From Bosea sp. 685 (GTDB lineage: Bacteria; Pseudomonadota; Alphaproteobacteria; Rhizobiales; Beijerinckiaceae), in contig NZ_CP134779.1 of the NCBI RefSeq assembly GCF_031884435.1, positions 2,418,001 through 2,482,000 of the forward strand: a stretch of 64,000 nucleotides of DNA, given 5' to 3'. The notes beneath the pieces were generated by a model that saw nothing but the letters and a program-made list of their open reading frames with translations, was not told where the DNA came from and ran no database searches. Shown one piece after another: positions 1 through 7,858 of the stretch. Position numbers and translations under genes: made by a program. The first letter of the stretch is position 1; each line of letters starts with the position of its first letter.

Positions 1-52
1 TCTGCTCTCGGAGCCAGTGCCTGGTGGCGTCGAAGCGTCGGAGGCGACATGA
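1..52 (+). CDS. 3' end of an upstream gene (partial)
   Basis: An open frame enters from the left edge and ends at a TGA at 50-52, which overlaps the ATG of the next gene (ATGA, 49-52). The 16 visible residues end in EASEAT. This overlap is typical of translationally coupled operon genes, so the truncated gene is probably another part of the same iron-uptake operon. Too little is visible to name it. Confidence 0.4.
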   Translation, partial: LLSEPVPGGVEASEAT

Positions 53-1182
53 ACCGGCGCAACGTCCTGCGCGCCGCTGCGACGGCTCTCGCGTTCGGCA
101 TAGGCAGCCGGCGGGGAAGCTCGGCGCTTGCCCAGACGCCTATCGCGCTCACCGATATAGCCGGGCGGACGATCACGCTACCGCATGCGGCGCGCCGCAT
201 CCTGTTGGCGCAGGGACGGCAATTGCCGGCTCTGGCACTGGCGCATTCCGCGCCTGTCTCGCTGCTCGTCGGTCTCGGCGGCGAATTCCAGCGGCAGGAC
301 CCGGAGACCTACGCGCTGTATCGCGAGCGTTTCCCTGAACTCGACGCGATTGCGCGCATCGGCGACGGGACCGCGGCCAATTTCCCGGTCGAGCTCGCCA
401 TTGCGGCAGGGCCGGACGTGATCATCGCCAGCCGCAGCTTCATCGGGTCCCTGGACGCTGCGGGATCGAGCGTGCTGATACGCCAGATGGCGGCGGCCGG
501 CATCGCCGTGGTCATCGCCGATTTCCATACAAGGCCGTTGCAGGACACCTTGCCCAGCCTGCGGGTCCTGGGAGAGCTTCTCGGTGAAGCGCAGGCGGCG
601 CAAGCCTTCGGGCAGTTCTACAGCACGCGCCTCGAGCGGATCAGGTCGCGTCTGGCGCAGGCCGCGCCCCGGATTCCGACGGTGTTCATGCATGCCCATG
701 CCGGCGGCATGCCGTGCTGCTTCACGCCCGGGCGCGGCACCTTCAACGACTATATCGCGGCTGCGGGCGGCCATAATATAGGCAGCGACATGGTTCCCGG
801 CGTCAGCGGCCAATTGAGCCTTGAGCAGGTGCTGGCGAGCGATGCCGAGTTCTATGTCGCCACCGGCGGCACCCATCTCGCCAGCCGCGGCGGTCTCGTG
901 CTCGGCACCGGCGTCGGGGAGAGGCAGGCACGGGCGAGCTTCGCGACGCTGCTGAAACAGCCCGGCATCTCCGGCTTGTCGGCAGTCGCTGGTGGGCGGG
1001 CCTTCGGGCTCTGGCAGTCCTTCACCGACACACCGCTCCATATCGTCGCGATCGAGGCGCTGGCGCGATGGTTCCATCCCGAACTGTTCGCCGACCTCGA
1101 CCCGGACCGAAGCCTGTCGGAGATCAACAGCCGGTTTCTCCCTGTGCCTTTGCGGGGCGTCTACTGGACCTCATCGACATGA
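49..1182 (+). CDS. ABC transporter substrate-binding protein, iron/siderophore type
   Basis: The 377-residue protein has an N-terminal signal (RRNVLRAAATALAFGIGS, ending near the Ala-Gln at 28-29) with a twin-Arg-like start, so it is periplasmic. The segment IALTDIAGRTITLPHAARRI at residues 32-51 is the usual opening strand of the PBP-like iron-siderophore and B12 binding proteins (FepB/BtuF fold). PDVIIASRSF further on is their central-strand motif. It presumably passes a ferric chelate to an inner-membrane importer encoded upstream of the window, because its start overlaps the previous stop codon. The ligand cannot be read from the sequence. Two hairpins follow the gene. Confidence 0.8.
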   Translation: MNRRNVLRAAATALAFGIGSRRGSSALAQTPIALTDIAGRTITLPHAARRILLAQGRQLPALALAHSAPVSLLVGLGGEFQRQDPETYALYRERFPELDAIARIGDGTAANFPVELAIAAGPDVIIASRSFIGSLDAAGSSVLIRQMAAAGIAVVIADFHTRPLQDTLPSLRVLGELLGEAQAAQAFGQFYSTRLERIRSRLAQAAPRIPTVFMHAHAGGMPCCFTPGRGTFNDYIAAAGGHNIGSDMVPGVSGQLSLEQVLASDAEFYVATGGTHLASRGGLVLGTGVGERQARASFATLLKQPGISGLSAVAGGRAFGLWQSFTDTPLHIVAIEALARWFHPELFADLDPDRSLSEINSRFLPVPLRGVYWTSST

Positions 1183-1191
1183 TTTCATCCG

Positions 1192-1249
1192 GCTCTCATC
1201 AAGGAATGAGAGCAGGTGGCAGCGTCCAGATCGTGCCGGACGCTGCCAC
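1192..1249. terminator. two tandem stem-loops between convergent genes
   Basis: GCTCTCAT (1192-1199) pairs with ATGAGAGC (1206-1213). Immediately after it, a 12-bp perfect stem pairs 1216-1227 (GTGGCAGCGTCC) with 1238-1249 around a 10-base loop. The stems lie 10-70 bases after the stop of the binding-protein gene and before the convergent cupin operon end at 1340, so they could act as terminator or mRNA-end structures in both directions. No long T-run follows. Confidence 0.55.
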
Positions 1250-1339
1250 GAGCTGAGATCGAGCTTGCGCGTCATCGTTCCGGCTGGAGGCGAAGCAGGG
1301 GTTGCTGAATCGATTCAAGATGATGCGCGATTTACTTAA

Positions 1340-1672
1340 TCAGGCGTATTCGGGCCTGCGCGGCGTGAAGACGTCGAGATTGATCACGGGCTCGTCGCCG
1401 ACGACCTCGCCCCAATGCTCGACATTGGCCGGCACGACTAGGAGCGAGCCCGGCCCCAGGAGATGTTCCTCGCCGCCGACGACGAAGCGGATCGTGCCGC
1501 TGACGATATAGGCGATCTGCTCATGCGGGTGGCTGTGGGGCTTGGGCTCGTGGCCGGGCATCAGCTTGTGCAACGCCAATGTCGCGGCGCTGCCCGAAAA
1601 GGCCTTGCGCTCTACGCCCGGGCGCACCGGCGTCCAGGGGAGCTGGCTCCAGTCGATCTTGTGGATGTCCAT
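1340..1672 (-). CDS. cupin-domain protein
   Basis: The 110-residue protein is a single small cupin. The first cupin motif, with metal-ligand-like residues, is visible as HSHPHEQIAYIVSG around residues 46-59. The second is around LLVVPANVEHWGE. The start at 1672 is chosen because AGGAG lies 6 bases before it. It is the last gene of the long minus-strand operon that also holds a Liv-type importer and HyuA/HyuB. A role as a small isomerase, sensor or dioxygenase-like protein for the imported compound is possible but not shown. Confidence 0.8.
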   Translation of the reverse strand: MDIHKIDWSQLPWTPVRPGVERKAFSGSAATLALHKLMPGHEPKPHSHPHEQIAYIVSGTIRFVVGGEEHLLGPGSLLVVPANVEHWGEVVGDEPVINLDVFTPRRPEYA

Positions 1673-1713
1673 GACTTGTCTCCTGTCGTGATAGGCGGGC
1701 TCACTTGGCCGCC

Positions 1714-2592
1714 TCACTTGGCCGCGCCGAGAATTCCCGATGGGCGGATGAAGAGGAACAGCAGCAGCACCGACAAGGCCGCGACGGTCTTGAGGCCGGC
1801 GCCGAAGACGACGATGGCGAGCGCCTGCATCAGGCCGAGCAGCAGCCCGCCGAGAAAGGCCCCGAAAGGACGCCCGAAGCCGCCGACGATCGCGGCGATG
1901 AAGCCGCTGATGGCGAAGGGCACGCCGACATTGAAGGCGGTGTACTGTGTCGGCGTGATCAGGATGCCGGCGATGGCGCCGAGCGCGGCGCTGAGCGCGA
2001 AGGCCAGCGCCAGCATGCGCGAGACCGGGATGCCTTGCAGCGCCGCCGCCTCGCGGTTGATCGAGCAGGCCCGCATCGCCTTGCCGGTGCGGGTCAGGGC
2101 GAAGAAGGCGGCAAGCAGTGCGACGATCGCGAGCGAGCCGCCGACGATCCAGAGGAATTGCGTGCCGATCGCGACACTGCCGACCATCAGGGGCGGCAGG
2201 TCGGTGAAGACCGGCAGCGTCTTGGGTTGGTCGCCGACCGCGATCAGCGTCAGGCGCTCGATGACGATCTGGGCTGCGAGCGTCGCCAGGATCATCACGA
2301 ACATCGTCGCCTTGCGGTTCCAGAGCGGCCTGACGACGATCCGTTCGATCGCGACGCCGAGCGCCGCGACGGCTGCGACCGCGACCAGCGCCGCCACCGG
2401 CAAGGGCAGGCCGTGGCGGCTGAACAGCGTCTGGGTGATCATGCCGCCGAGCATCACGAAGGCGCCTTGGGCGAAGTTCACGATGCCGCTGGCGTTGTAG
2501 ATCACGCAGAAACCGATGCCGATCAGCCCATAGACGCAGCCGATGCCGAGCCCGCTGACGAGGACCTGGGGGATATAGGACCAGTCAGCCAT
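1714..2592 (-). CDS. branched-chain amino-acid-type ABC permease, LivH family
   Basis: The 292-residue, strongly hydrophobic protein has the LivH opening (YIPQVLVSGLGIGCVYGLIG) and the family segment NFAQGAFVMLGG at about residues 37-48. It is one of the two inner-membrane channel subunits of a HAAT-type importer. Its start overlaps the end of the LivG-like gene (2585-2592). All five importer genes are present and adjacent here. The substrate may be a hydantoin, oxoproline or related amide rather than leucine, given the neighbouring hyuAB genes; that is an inference from context. Confidence 0.88.
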   Translation of the reverse strand: MADWSYIPQVLVSGLGIGCVYGLIGIGFCVIYNASGIVNFAQGAFVMLGGMITQTLFSRHGLPLPVAALVAVAAVAALGVAIERIVVRPLWNRKATMFVMILATLAAQIVIERLTLIAVGDQPKTLPVFTDLPPLMVGSVAIGTQFLWIVGGSLAIVALLAAFFALTRTGKAMRACSINREAAALQGIPVSRMLALAFALSAALGAIAGILITPTQYTAFNVGVPFAISGFIAAIVGGFGRPFGAFLGGLLLGLMQALAIVVFGAGLKTVAALSVLLLFLFIRPSGILGAAK

Positions 2593-3370
2593 GGGCCGCT
2601 TCCTTGCTGGCGGGAGCGCCGAGATAGGCCGCGATCACGGCCGGGTCGGAGCGGATCTGCGCCGGCGTGCCCTCGGCGATCTTGCGGCCGAAATCGACCG
2701 CGACGATCCGGTCGGCCGTGTTCATCACCAAAGTCATGTCGTGTTCGACCAGCAGCACCGTCGTGCCCGTCTCGGCGATGCGCCTGATGATCCGCGACAG
2801 GGCGGCCGATTCCTCGGCGTTCAGCCCCGCCGCCGGCTCGTCGAGCAGGATCAGGCGCGGACCCGCGGCCATGGCGCGAGCCAGTTCGAGCAGGCGCTGC
2901 CGGCCATAGGGCAGGCTGGAGGCGGGTTCCTCGGCCAGCGCAGCAAGGCCGGTGAAAGCCAGGAGCTCGCGGGCGCGGCTTTCGACCTCGGCTTCCTCGC
3001 GCCGGGCCGAGGCCGGGCGCAGCAAGGCGGAAAACAGGCCGGCCTTGCCATGCAGATGGCAACCGACCTTGACGTTGTCGAGCACGCTCAGATCCTCGAA
3101 CAATCTGACGAGCTGGAAGGTGCGCACCAGCCCGCGCGTCGCGATCCTGACCGGCGGCAGGCCGGTGATGTCCTGCTCCTCGAAGATGATCTGTCCCGAA
3201 CTCGGGGGCAGGAAGCCCGAGATCAGGTTGAACAATGTGGTCTTGCCGGCGCCATTGGGGCCGATCACGGCCGTGACACCCTGGGCCGGCACGGAAAAGC
3301 TGACATCGTCGACGGCAACGAGGCCGCCGAAGCGGCGCGTCACGCCCTCGAGCCGCAGGCGGCGGGTCAT
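2585..3370 (-). CDS. branched-chain amino-acid-type ABC ATPase, LivG family
   Basis: The protein has 261 residues starting at the ATG at 3370. Walker A GPNGAGKT is at residues 37-44, a variant signature LPYGRQ sits in mid-protein, and Walker B is LILLDEPAAGL. The C-terminal extension VIAAYLG is typical of LivG proteins. It powers import together with the LivF-like partner. The start overlaps the stop of the LivM-like gene by 4 bases (ATGA-type), consistent with translational coupling. Confidence 0.88.
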   Translation of the reverse strand: MTRRLRLEGVTRRFGGLVAVDDVSFSVPAQGVTAVIGPNGAGKTTLFNLISGFLPPSSGQIIFEEQDITGLPPVRIATRGLVRTFQLVRLFEDLSVLDNVKVGCHLHGKAGLFSALLRPASARREEAEVESRARELLAFTGLAALAEEPASSLPYGRQRLLELARAMAAGPRLILLDEPAAGLNAEESAALSRIIRRIAETGTTVLLVEHDMTLVMNTADRIVAVDFGRKIAEGTPAQIRSDPAVIAAYLGAPASKEAAHG

Positions 3371-4332
3371 GAGCGGCCTCGCGTCGAGAACAGGCTGGCG
3401 AGACCGCGCGGCGCATAGATCAGGAGCAGAATCAGCGCCGCGCCATAGGCGAGGTCCTGATAGTCCTTGAAGGCGCGGAAGGTCTCGGGCAGCAGGCTGA
3501 CGATCAGCGCGCCGATCAACGGCCCGGCGACGGTGCCGATGCCACCGACATAGAGCATGGTGAAGGTGACGATGACCATGTGCAGCCCGAACACCTCGGG
3601 GCTGACGAAGCCGACGACATGGACGAAGAGCGAGCCCGCGAGCGCGGCGAAACCTGCCGAGAGCAGGAAGGCCATCAGCTTGTAGCGCGCGACATCGATG
3701 CCCAGCGCCTGGGCGGCTTCCTCGCTGCCCGCAACGGCCGACAAGGCGCGGCCGAAGCGCGAGCGGCGAATGCGCGCCGCGGCGAAAGCGCCGCCTGCGA
3801 CGACGAGCGCCAGCATGACGAGCTGGCCGCGATCCGAGGAGACCTCGTAGCCCACCAGGCTCAGCGGCGGGATGCCGGAAATGCCCATATAGCCTTGCGT
3901 CACGGACTGCCATTCCACCGTGATCTCATAGGCGATCAGGCCGATGGCGAGCGTGCCCATGGCGAGGTAATGGCCCTTCAGCCGCAAGGTCGGGAAGCCG
4001 ATGATGGCGGCGGCCAACACGGCGGCAGCCATGCCCAGCGCCATGGCGGGCAGGGGGCTCCAGCCATGGCTCGCGGTGAGCACGGCCGAGACATAGCCGC
4101 CGATCGCCGCGAAGGCGTTCTGGCCGAAGGAGACCTGGGCGGCAAAGCCCATGAACAGGTTCAGGCCGGTGACGAAGACGGCATAGATCAGCGCGAAGGA
4201 GACGACGGTCGCCGCATAGCCGCCGACAAGGATGGCATAGCCGACGACCGCGCCGGCGAAGAGCCAGGGCAGCAGGCCGACGAGCCGCAGGCGGCGCCGG
4301 TCAGGAGAGGTAATGCTGGGCGAGATCGTCAT
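3367..4332 (-). CDS. branched-chain amino-acid-type ABC permease, LivM family
   Basis: The 321-residue membrane protein has several hydrophobic spans and the LivM segment FMGFAAQVSFGQNAFAAIGGY near residue 67. It is the second channel subunit. The ATG at 4332 is preferred; a GTG five codons upstream (4347) is possible. The 5' end overlaps the LivF-like gene by about 30 bases, so the order LivF-LivM-LivG-LivH is tightly packed. Confidence 0.87.
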   Translation of the reverse strand: MTISPSITSPDRRRLRLVGLLPWLFAGAVVGYAILVGGYAATVVSFALIYAVFVTGLNLFMGFAAQVSFGQNAFAAIGGYVSAVLTASHGWSPLPAMALGMAAAVLAAAIIGFPTLRLKGHYLAMGTLAIGLIAYEITVEWQSVTQGYMGISGIPPLSLVGYEVSSDRGQLVMLALVVAGGAFAAARIRRSRFGRALSAVAGSEEAAQALGIDVARYKLMAFLLSAGFAALAGSLFVHVVGFVSPEVFGLHMVIVTFTMLYVGGIGTVAGPLIGALIVSLLPETFRAFKDYQDLAYGAALILLLIYAPRGLASLFSTRGRS

Positions 4333-5041
4333 GGGATGTGATGTCACGCGGATCGAGTTCGGCGACGATGCGCCCCAGGGAAAGCAGGTAGACTCGGGCT
4401 GCGAGCTTCAGCGCCAGCGGCGCCTTCTGCTCGACCAGCACGATCGCGAGGCCCTCGCGGTTCAGGAGGCCGAGCGTCTCCAGGATCTCGTCGGTGACGC
4501 GGGGCGCCAGACCAAGCGAGGGTTCGTCCAGGAGCAGGACCTTGGGGCCGGCCATCAGCGCGCGCCCGATGGCGAGCATCTGCTGCTCGCCGCCCGACAT
4601 CGAGCCCGCTATCTGCCCCAGCCGCTCCTTCAGGCGCGGGAAAAGCGTCAGCACGCGCTCGCGCCGGCGGGCGAATTCGGACTTGTCGCGCAGGCGGTAA
4701 GCACCGAGCTCGAGATTGTCGGCCACGCTCATCGGCCCGAAGATGCCGCGCCCCTCCGGCACCAGGACGATGCCGCGCGAGGCGACGGCGACGACATCCT
4801 GGCGCGGCAATGGCGCACCCCGGAAGCGGACCTCGCCCGCATTCGAGACCAGCCCCATCAGCGCCCGCAGCAGGGTCGACTTGCCGGCGCCGTTGGGACC
4901 GAGCACGGCGACGAGCTCGCCTTCGCCAATCCGGATATCGAGCGGATGCAGCGCCTGGACATGACCATAGCGGGCCGAGAGCCCTGTCGCCGCCAGTATC
5001 GACGCGGGAGCCGCAATGCCCGGCGCCGAGGCCAGGTTCAT
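4301..5041 (-). CDS. branched-chain amino-acid-type ABC ATPase, LivF family
   Basis: The 246-residue ATPase has Walker A GPNGAGKS near residues 48-55, signature MSGGEQQ, and Walker B KVLLLDEPSLGL. VLVEQKAPLALKLAARVYLL is the H-loop-side segment; Gln follows Glu where many ATPases carry EH or EQN, as is common in LivF. Its ATG overlaps the stop of the binding-protein gene (5038-5041). It is the second of two cytoplasmic ATPases of the importer. Confidence 0.88.
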   Translation of the reverse strand: MNLASAPGIAAPASILAATGLSARYGHVQALHPLDIRIGEGELVAVLGPNGAGKSTLLRALMGLVSNAGEVRFRGAPLPRQDVVAVASRGIVLVPEGRGIFGPMSVADNLELGAYRLRDKSEFARRRERVLTLFPRLKERLGQIAGSMSGGEQQMLAIGRALMAGPKVLLLDEPSLGLAPRVTDEILETLGLLNREGLAIVLVEQKAPLALKLAARVYLLSLGRIVAELDPRDITSHDDLAQHYLS

Positions 5042-6177
5042 TGCACCACCTTGACCGCGCCGTTCTGGATCGTCGCCAGCACGAACGGGTTTTCGGTGAT
5101 GCCCTGATGCAGGTCGGGCCGGAAATTGTAGACACCGGTCGTGCCCTGGAAGCCCTTCAGCTCCTCATAGGCCGCGCGAACCTTCTCGCCCTCGAAGGAT
5201 TTGGCCTGTTCGACCGCGGCGACGGTGAGCATCACGCCGTCCCAGCCGCGCGAGGCCCAGTTCGGGTCGCGATCCCGGTACTTCTCGCGCCAGGGATCGA
5301 GAAACGCCTTGATGCCGGACTTGAGCGGGCCGTCCGGCAGCGCCTCATAGACCTGCGAGGGCGAGGCGACGAAGAAGAACTTGTCGCCCAGCACCTCGGC
5401 TACGGGGCCGAACACGGCGAGATCCTCGAGGCTGGTCAAGAGCAGCATGTCGGCGCCGAGCTGCTTGATGTTCTTGGCGGCGGTCAGCGTGGTGCCGCCG
5501 AGCCCGATCTTCAGGATGGCGCCGGCCCCGGCCGAGCGCGCCTTGCTGATCTGGACGCTGAGATCGGCATCGTCCTGCTTGTATTGCTCGATCGAGACGA
5601 TTTCGAGCCCGTATTTTGCGGCGTTGCGCTCGGCCACGGTCTTCTGGAGATTGGCGTAGGGCGTCGGGTCGTGCAGCACCGCGATCTTGCGGACTTGAGT
5701 CTTCTCCTTGAGGAATTCGAGGCGCTTGTCGACCTCGAAACCGGCCGGCGGCAGCGTCGTGAAAGCCCAGGGCAGATGCTCCGCCAGCTGCGGTAGGATC
5801 GAGCACAGCATCATCGGCACCTTGGCGCGCAGCAGCAGGCCGGCGGCGGCGAAGTTGCCGGCCGAAACGCAGCCGCTGACGAAGACGTCGACCTTGTCGG
5901 AGCTCAGCATCTTTCGATAGACCGTCACGGATTCCTGCGGCTCGGAGCGGTTGTCCTCGACGATTACCTGGATCTTGCGGCCCATCACGCCGCCCTTGGC
6001 GTTGACGGCGGCCGCCGCGAGCTCGACGCCGTCGCGCCAGGCGCGATCGACGGTCGCGGCATAGCCGGTGAGCCCGGCTGAGACGCCGATCTTGTAGTCC
6101 TGCGCGCCGGCTATCTGCGGCAGAGCCGATGCGAGGCAGGCGGCGAGCGCGGCCGCCACGGCTGTGGATGTCTTCAT
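5038..6177 (-). CDS. ABC transporter substrate-binding protein, LivK/amidase-binding type
   Basis: The 379-residue periplasmic protein starts at 6177 behind GGGAGG and has a clear signal peptide (MKTSTAVAAALAACLASALP, cleavage near AGA-QDY). Mature features are those of type I periplasmic binding proteins for branched amino acids and amides: YKIGVSAGLTG, then AVNAKGGVMGRKIQVIVED, and WDGVMLTVAAVEQAK near the end. As the first importer gene downstream of hyuB it should define the substrate of the Liv-type system. The ligand is not identifiable from sequence. Confidence 0.85.
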   Translation of the reverse strand: MKTSTAVAAALAACLASALPQIAGAQDYKIGVSAGLTGYAATVDRAWRDGVELAAAAVNAKGGVMGRKIQVIVEDNRSEPQESVTVYRKMLSSDKVDVFVSGCVSAGNFAAAGLLLRAKVPMMLCSILPQLAEHLPWAFTTLPPAGFEVDKRLEFLKEKTQVRKIAVLHDPTPYANLQKTVAERNAAKYGLEIVSIEQYKQDDADLSVQISKARSAGAGAILKIGLGGTTLTAAKNIKQLGADMLLLTSLEDLAVFGPVAEVLGDKFFFVASPSQVYEALPDGPLKSGIKAFLDPWREKYRDRDPNWASRGWDGVMLTVAAVEQAKSFEGEKVRAAYEELKGFQGTTGVYNFRPDLHQGITENPFVLATIQNGAVKVVQ

Positions 6178-6266
6178 GGGTTCCTCCCGTTTCCCTTGCT
6201 TTCGGGTCGTTCGCCGCAAGCTGCGGCGCGCCCTTTATGGTCTTGATGGTGGGCTTCACGCCTCAC

Positions 6267-7853
6267 TCAGGCTGCTGGTTTTCCGTATCCGCCGCCGCCG
6301 GGCGTTTCGAGGAGCACGACGTCGTCGGGCTGCATCGTCAGCTTCTTGGCTTCGCTGACAGGCTTGCCGTTGACGAGGAAATGGCCGGATGCGCCGGGCA
6401 GTCCGCCATCGATACCGTCGGGACCGCGGTTCAATCGGCTCGGCACTGCGTTCAGCAGCCAGGGCGCCTCTGTGCGCATGTGGAACTGGATGCTCTGGCC
6501 GTCGCCGCCCTGCATCCGCCCCTTGCCGCCCGAGCCGCGCCGCAATTCCTTGCGGTCGAACACGATCGGCATCGTCGCCTCCAGGATCTCGATCGGCACC
6601 GCCGCGACGCCGGTCGGATAGCAGGTCGCACTGGGGCCGGGCTTGTTGGCGCGGGCGCCCATGCCGCCGGAATAGTTGAACATGGAGGAGGTGAAGGCCT
6701 GGCCGTCCTGCCGCTTGCCCTGGATCTGCATGGTCCAGACCGCGCCCGAGCCTTCGGCCAGCACGCGCTCGGGCATGACCTGATGCAGCGCCTTCAGGAT
6801 CGGCATCGGCACATACATGCCCACCACATGGCGCGCGTTCACCGGCGCGGGATAGGCACAGTTGATGATCGAGCCCTCCGGCGCGCGCACTTCGATGGGC
6901 GCGAGAGAGCCGGTGTTGTTGGGCAGATCAGGGTTGAGGCAGGAGCGGATGGCGAAGGTCGAATAGGCGTGGGTGTAGTTCAGCACGACATTGATGCCGG
7001 TCGCGGTCTGGGGCGACGAACCGGCGAAGTCGACGATGATCGCGCCGGCCTCGACATCGACCGTCACCGCGGTCTTGAGCGTGATGATCTCGCCGCCGGG
7101 CACGTCGAAGCTGGTTTCTCCGTGATAGGTGCCGGGCTTCAGTTTGCGGATGGCGTTGCGCGTCGCCTCTTCCGAGCGATTGATGATCTCGTCCGACAAG
7201 GCTTCGATATCGGCGACGCCATAGCGCCGGCACAGCGTGATCAGGTATTCGGCCGCCGCCTCGCCGCTGGAGACCTGGGCGGATAGGTCGCCGAAGACGG
7301 CGTCCGGCGTGCGCACATTGCGCCGGATGATGTCGTGGAGGACCTCATTGGGCTTGCCGCGCTCATAGAGCTTGAGCGGAGGAATCCACAGCCCTTCCTC
7401 ATGCACGTCGCGCGCGCCGGCGCCGATGCCGTAGCCGCCGATATCGGTGTGGTGGATGGTCGAGCCGATATAGGCGATGAGATTTGGCCCGTCGAAGATC
7501 GGCGTCAGCACCGTGATGTCGAAGAAATGCCCGGCCGAAAGCCAGGGATCATTGGTGATCAGCACGTCGCCGGGCTCGCAGCGCCCCTCGAAAATGCGCA
7601 CGAGATGCGCGCCGGCGAAGGCGAGCGAGTTGATGTGGCCGGGCGTGCCGGTATTGGCCTGCGCCACCATGCGCCCGCGCTGGTCGAACAGAGCGCAGGC
7701 GAGGTCGCCCGCCTCGCGCACGATCGGGCTGAAGGCGATGCGCTGCAGCGCCTTGGCCCGCTCGTTGACGATGCCGATCAGGTTCGACCAGAGGATTTCG
7801 AGTTCGACTCCGTCCATTGCAGGCGACTTTGCCATTGGATGTGACCCTGCCAT
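6267..7853 (-). CDS. hyuB: hydantoinase B / oxoprolinase family protein
   Basis: The 528-residue protein matches the HyuB family. Visible blocks are ELEILWSNLIGIVNERAKAL at the N-terminus, the metal-site-like NDPWLSAGHFFDITVLTPIF near residues 100-120, and the C-terminal LLETPGGGGYG. HyuB pairs with HyuA to hydrolyse hydantoin or 5-oxoproline-type rings, or related carboxylation substrates, with ATP. The start at 7853 lies 5 bases after the hyuA stop, so the two are cotranscribed. The exact substrate is open, since this family includes N-methylhydantoinase, oxoprolinase and acetone- or acetophenone-carboxylase subunits. Confidence 0.88.
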   Translation of the reverse strand: MAGSHPMAKSPAMDGVELEILWSNLIGIVNERAKALQRIAFSPIVREAGDLACALFDQRGRMVAQANTGTPGHINSLAFAGAHLVRIFEGRCEPGDVLITNDPWLSAGHFFDITVLTPIFDGPNLIAYIGSTIHHTDIGGYGIGAGARDVHEEGLWIPPLKLYERGKPNEVLHDIIRRNVRTPDAVFGDLSAQVSSGEAAAEYLITLCRRYGVADIEALSDEIINRSEEATRNAIRKLKPGTYHGETSFDVPGGEIITLKTAVTVDVEAGAIIVDFAGSSPQTATGINVVLNYTHAYSTFAIRSCLNPDLPNNTGSLAPIEVRAPEGSIINCAYPAPVNARHVVGMYVPMPILKALHQVMPERVLAEGSGAVWTMQIQGKRQDGQAFTSSMFNYSGGMGARANKPGPSATCYPTGVAAVPIEILEATMPIVFDRKELRRGSGGKGRMQGGDGQSIQFHMRTEAPWLLNAVPSRLNRGPDGIDGGLPGASGHFLVNGKPVSEAKKLTMQPDDVVLLETPGGGGYGKPAA

Positions 7854-7858
7854 CGGTT